DNA of 15,102 bases from Helicobacter sp. (lineage in GTDB: Bacteria; Campylobacterota; Campylobacteria; Campylobacterales; Helicobacteraceae): positions 1 through 15,102 of the forward strand of contig JARHZY010000111.1 of NCBI GenBank assembly GCA_029264655.1. The letters are read 5' to 3'. The position numbers were made by a program, and so were the translations under genes. Within the stretch, counting starts at the first letter, position 1; every line of letters begins with the position of its first letter. Below, one piece after another: positions 14,816-15,102 of this stretch. The notes under the pieces are model-generated. The model did not search any database. It was given only the letters and a program-made list of their open reading frames with translations, and was not told the origin of the DNA.

Positions 14816-15102
14816 ATGGAAAACAAGTTTTTGAAAGTAAGCAAGAAGCTTAGTGCAGTCGTTTTAGGTGCAACATTATTGTGTGTGAATATGCAAGGAG
14901 CTACATTACAACAGATAGAAGCAAAGAAAAAGGCAGAGGAAAAAGCACAAAAAGAAGCACAACAAACACTTAAAGAGAATCAAGTAGTTATCACTTATGA
15001 TAATAATGTTATTGCAGAATTAGCAAATGATATACCAGAGGACAAAAAGAAAATGCTAAAGCAAGCAATATATTATGCAAATATTGCAAAAGGTGAATAT
15101 AG
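14816..15102 (+). CDS. Exported coiled-coil protein, 5' end only
   Basis: The first 95 codons; the gene continues past the right edge. AAAGGA precedes the ATG by 6 bases. The N-terminus is a signal peptide (Lys-rich start, hydrophobic VVLGATLLCVN, probable cleavage after Q-G-A at residue 29). It is followed by a charged Ala/Lys/Glu/Gln-rich coiled-coil segment (about 30-55) and then VVITYDNNVIAELANDIP and a Lys-rich helical part. It would be periplasmic or secreted. No family recognised from this part. Confidence 0.8.
   Translation, partial: MENKFLKVSKKLSAVVLGATLLCVNMQGATLQQIEAKKKAEEKAQKEAQQTLKENQVVITYDNNVIAELANDIPEDKKKMLKQAIYYANIAKGEY

Overview
The window is AT-rich (roughly one third G+C by eye) and looks like the chromosome of an enterohepatic-type Helicobacter (Campylobacterota). 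The grounds are a CcsBA-type cytochrome c synthase whose key histidines keep the spacing I recall for H. hepaticus CcsBA, a FliR flagellar export gene beside an unknown small gene and an aspB-type aminotransferase, a DUF5718-type protein, a textbook Campylobacterota sigma-54 promoter, extended -10 promoters without clear -35 boxes, and many copies of the word AGATTCT/AGAATCT. There are no rRNA or tRNA genes, no CRISPR arrays and no intact insertion sequences that I can see.

Left part (1-3.7 kb), all leftward: the 5' end of a lipoprotein gene whose promoter region carries a 13-base homopolymer and a small inverted repeat; a 0.7 kb gene-free stretch; a two-gene unit of a DUF5718-like protein followed by a CcsA-type protein that lacks the ResB (N-terminal) third of the usual CcsBA fusion.

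Middle part (3.9-8.0 kb), rightward: a four-gene cluster made of a membrane-anchored BatD-like/SH3 protein, a PlsC acyltransferase, an inner-membrane-anchored sialidase-like (Asp-box, BNR) protein, and a polytopic membrane protein that overlaps it by 4 bases. This looks like an envelope lipid/glycan module, but the joint function is inference.

8.0-10.7 kb: after about 0.8 kb without a clear gene come two rightward genes of unknown function. One is a small exported protein with a possible sigma-28-like promoter. The other is a helical protein with a long Thr/Gln/Asn-rich tail, driven by a sigma-54 (RpoN) promoter with exact GG-N10-GC spacing. In Campylobacterota RpoN serves mainly flagellar middle/late genes, so these two are candidate uncharacterised flagellum-associated proteins; I regard this as the most interesting lead here.

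10.7-14.3 kb: a decayed stretch with a probable gene remnant and a perfect 15-bp inverted repeat, then a leftward cluster fliR - small STAS-like protein - aspB. 14.3-15.1 kb: another perfect inverted repeat, a tiny ribbon-helix-helix-like protein with a start-codon puzzle, and the 5' end of an exported coiled-coil protein that runs off the window.
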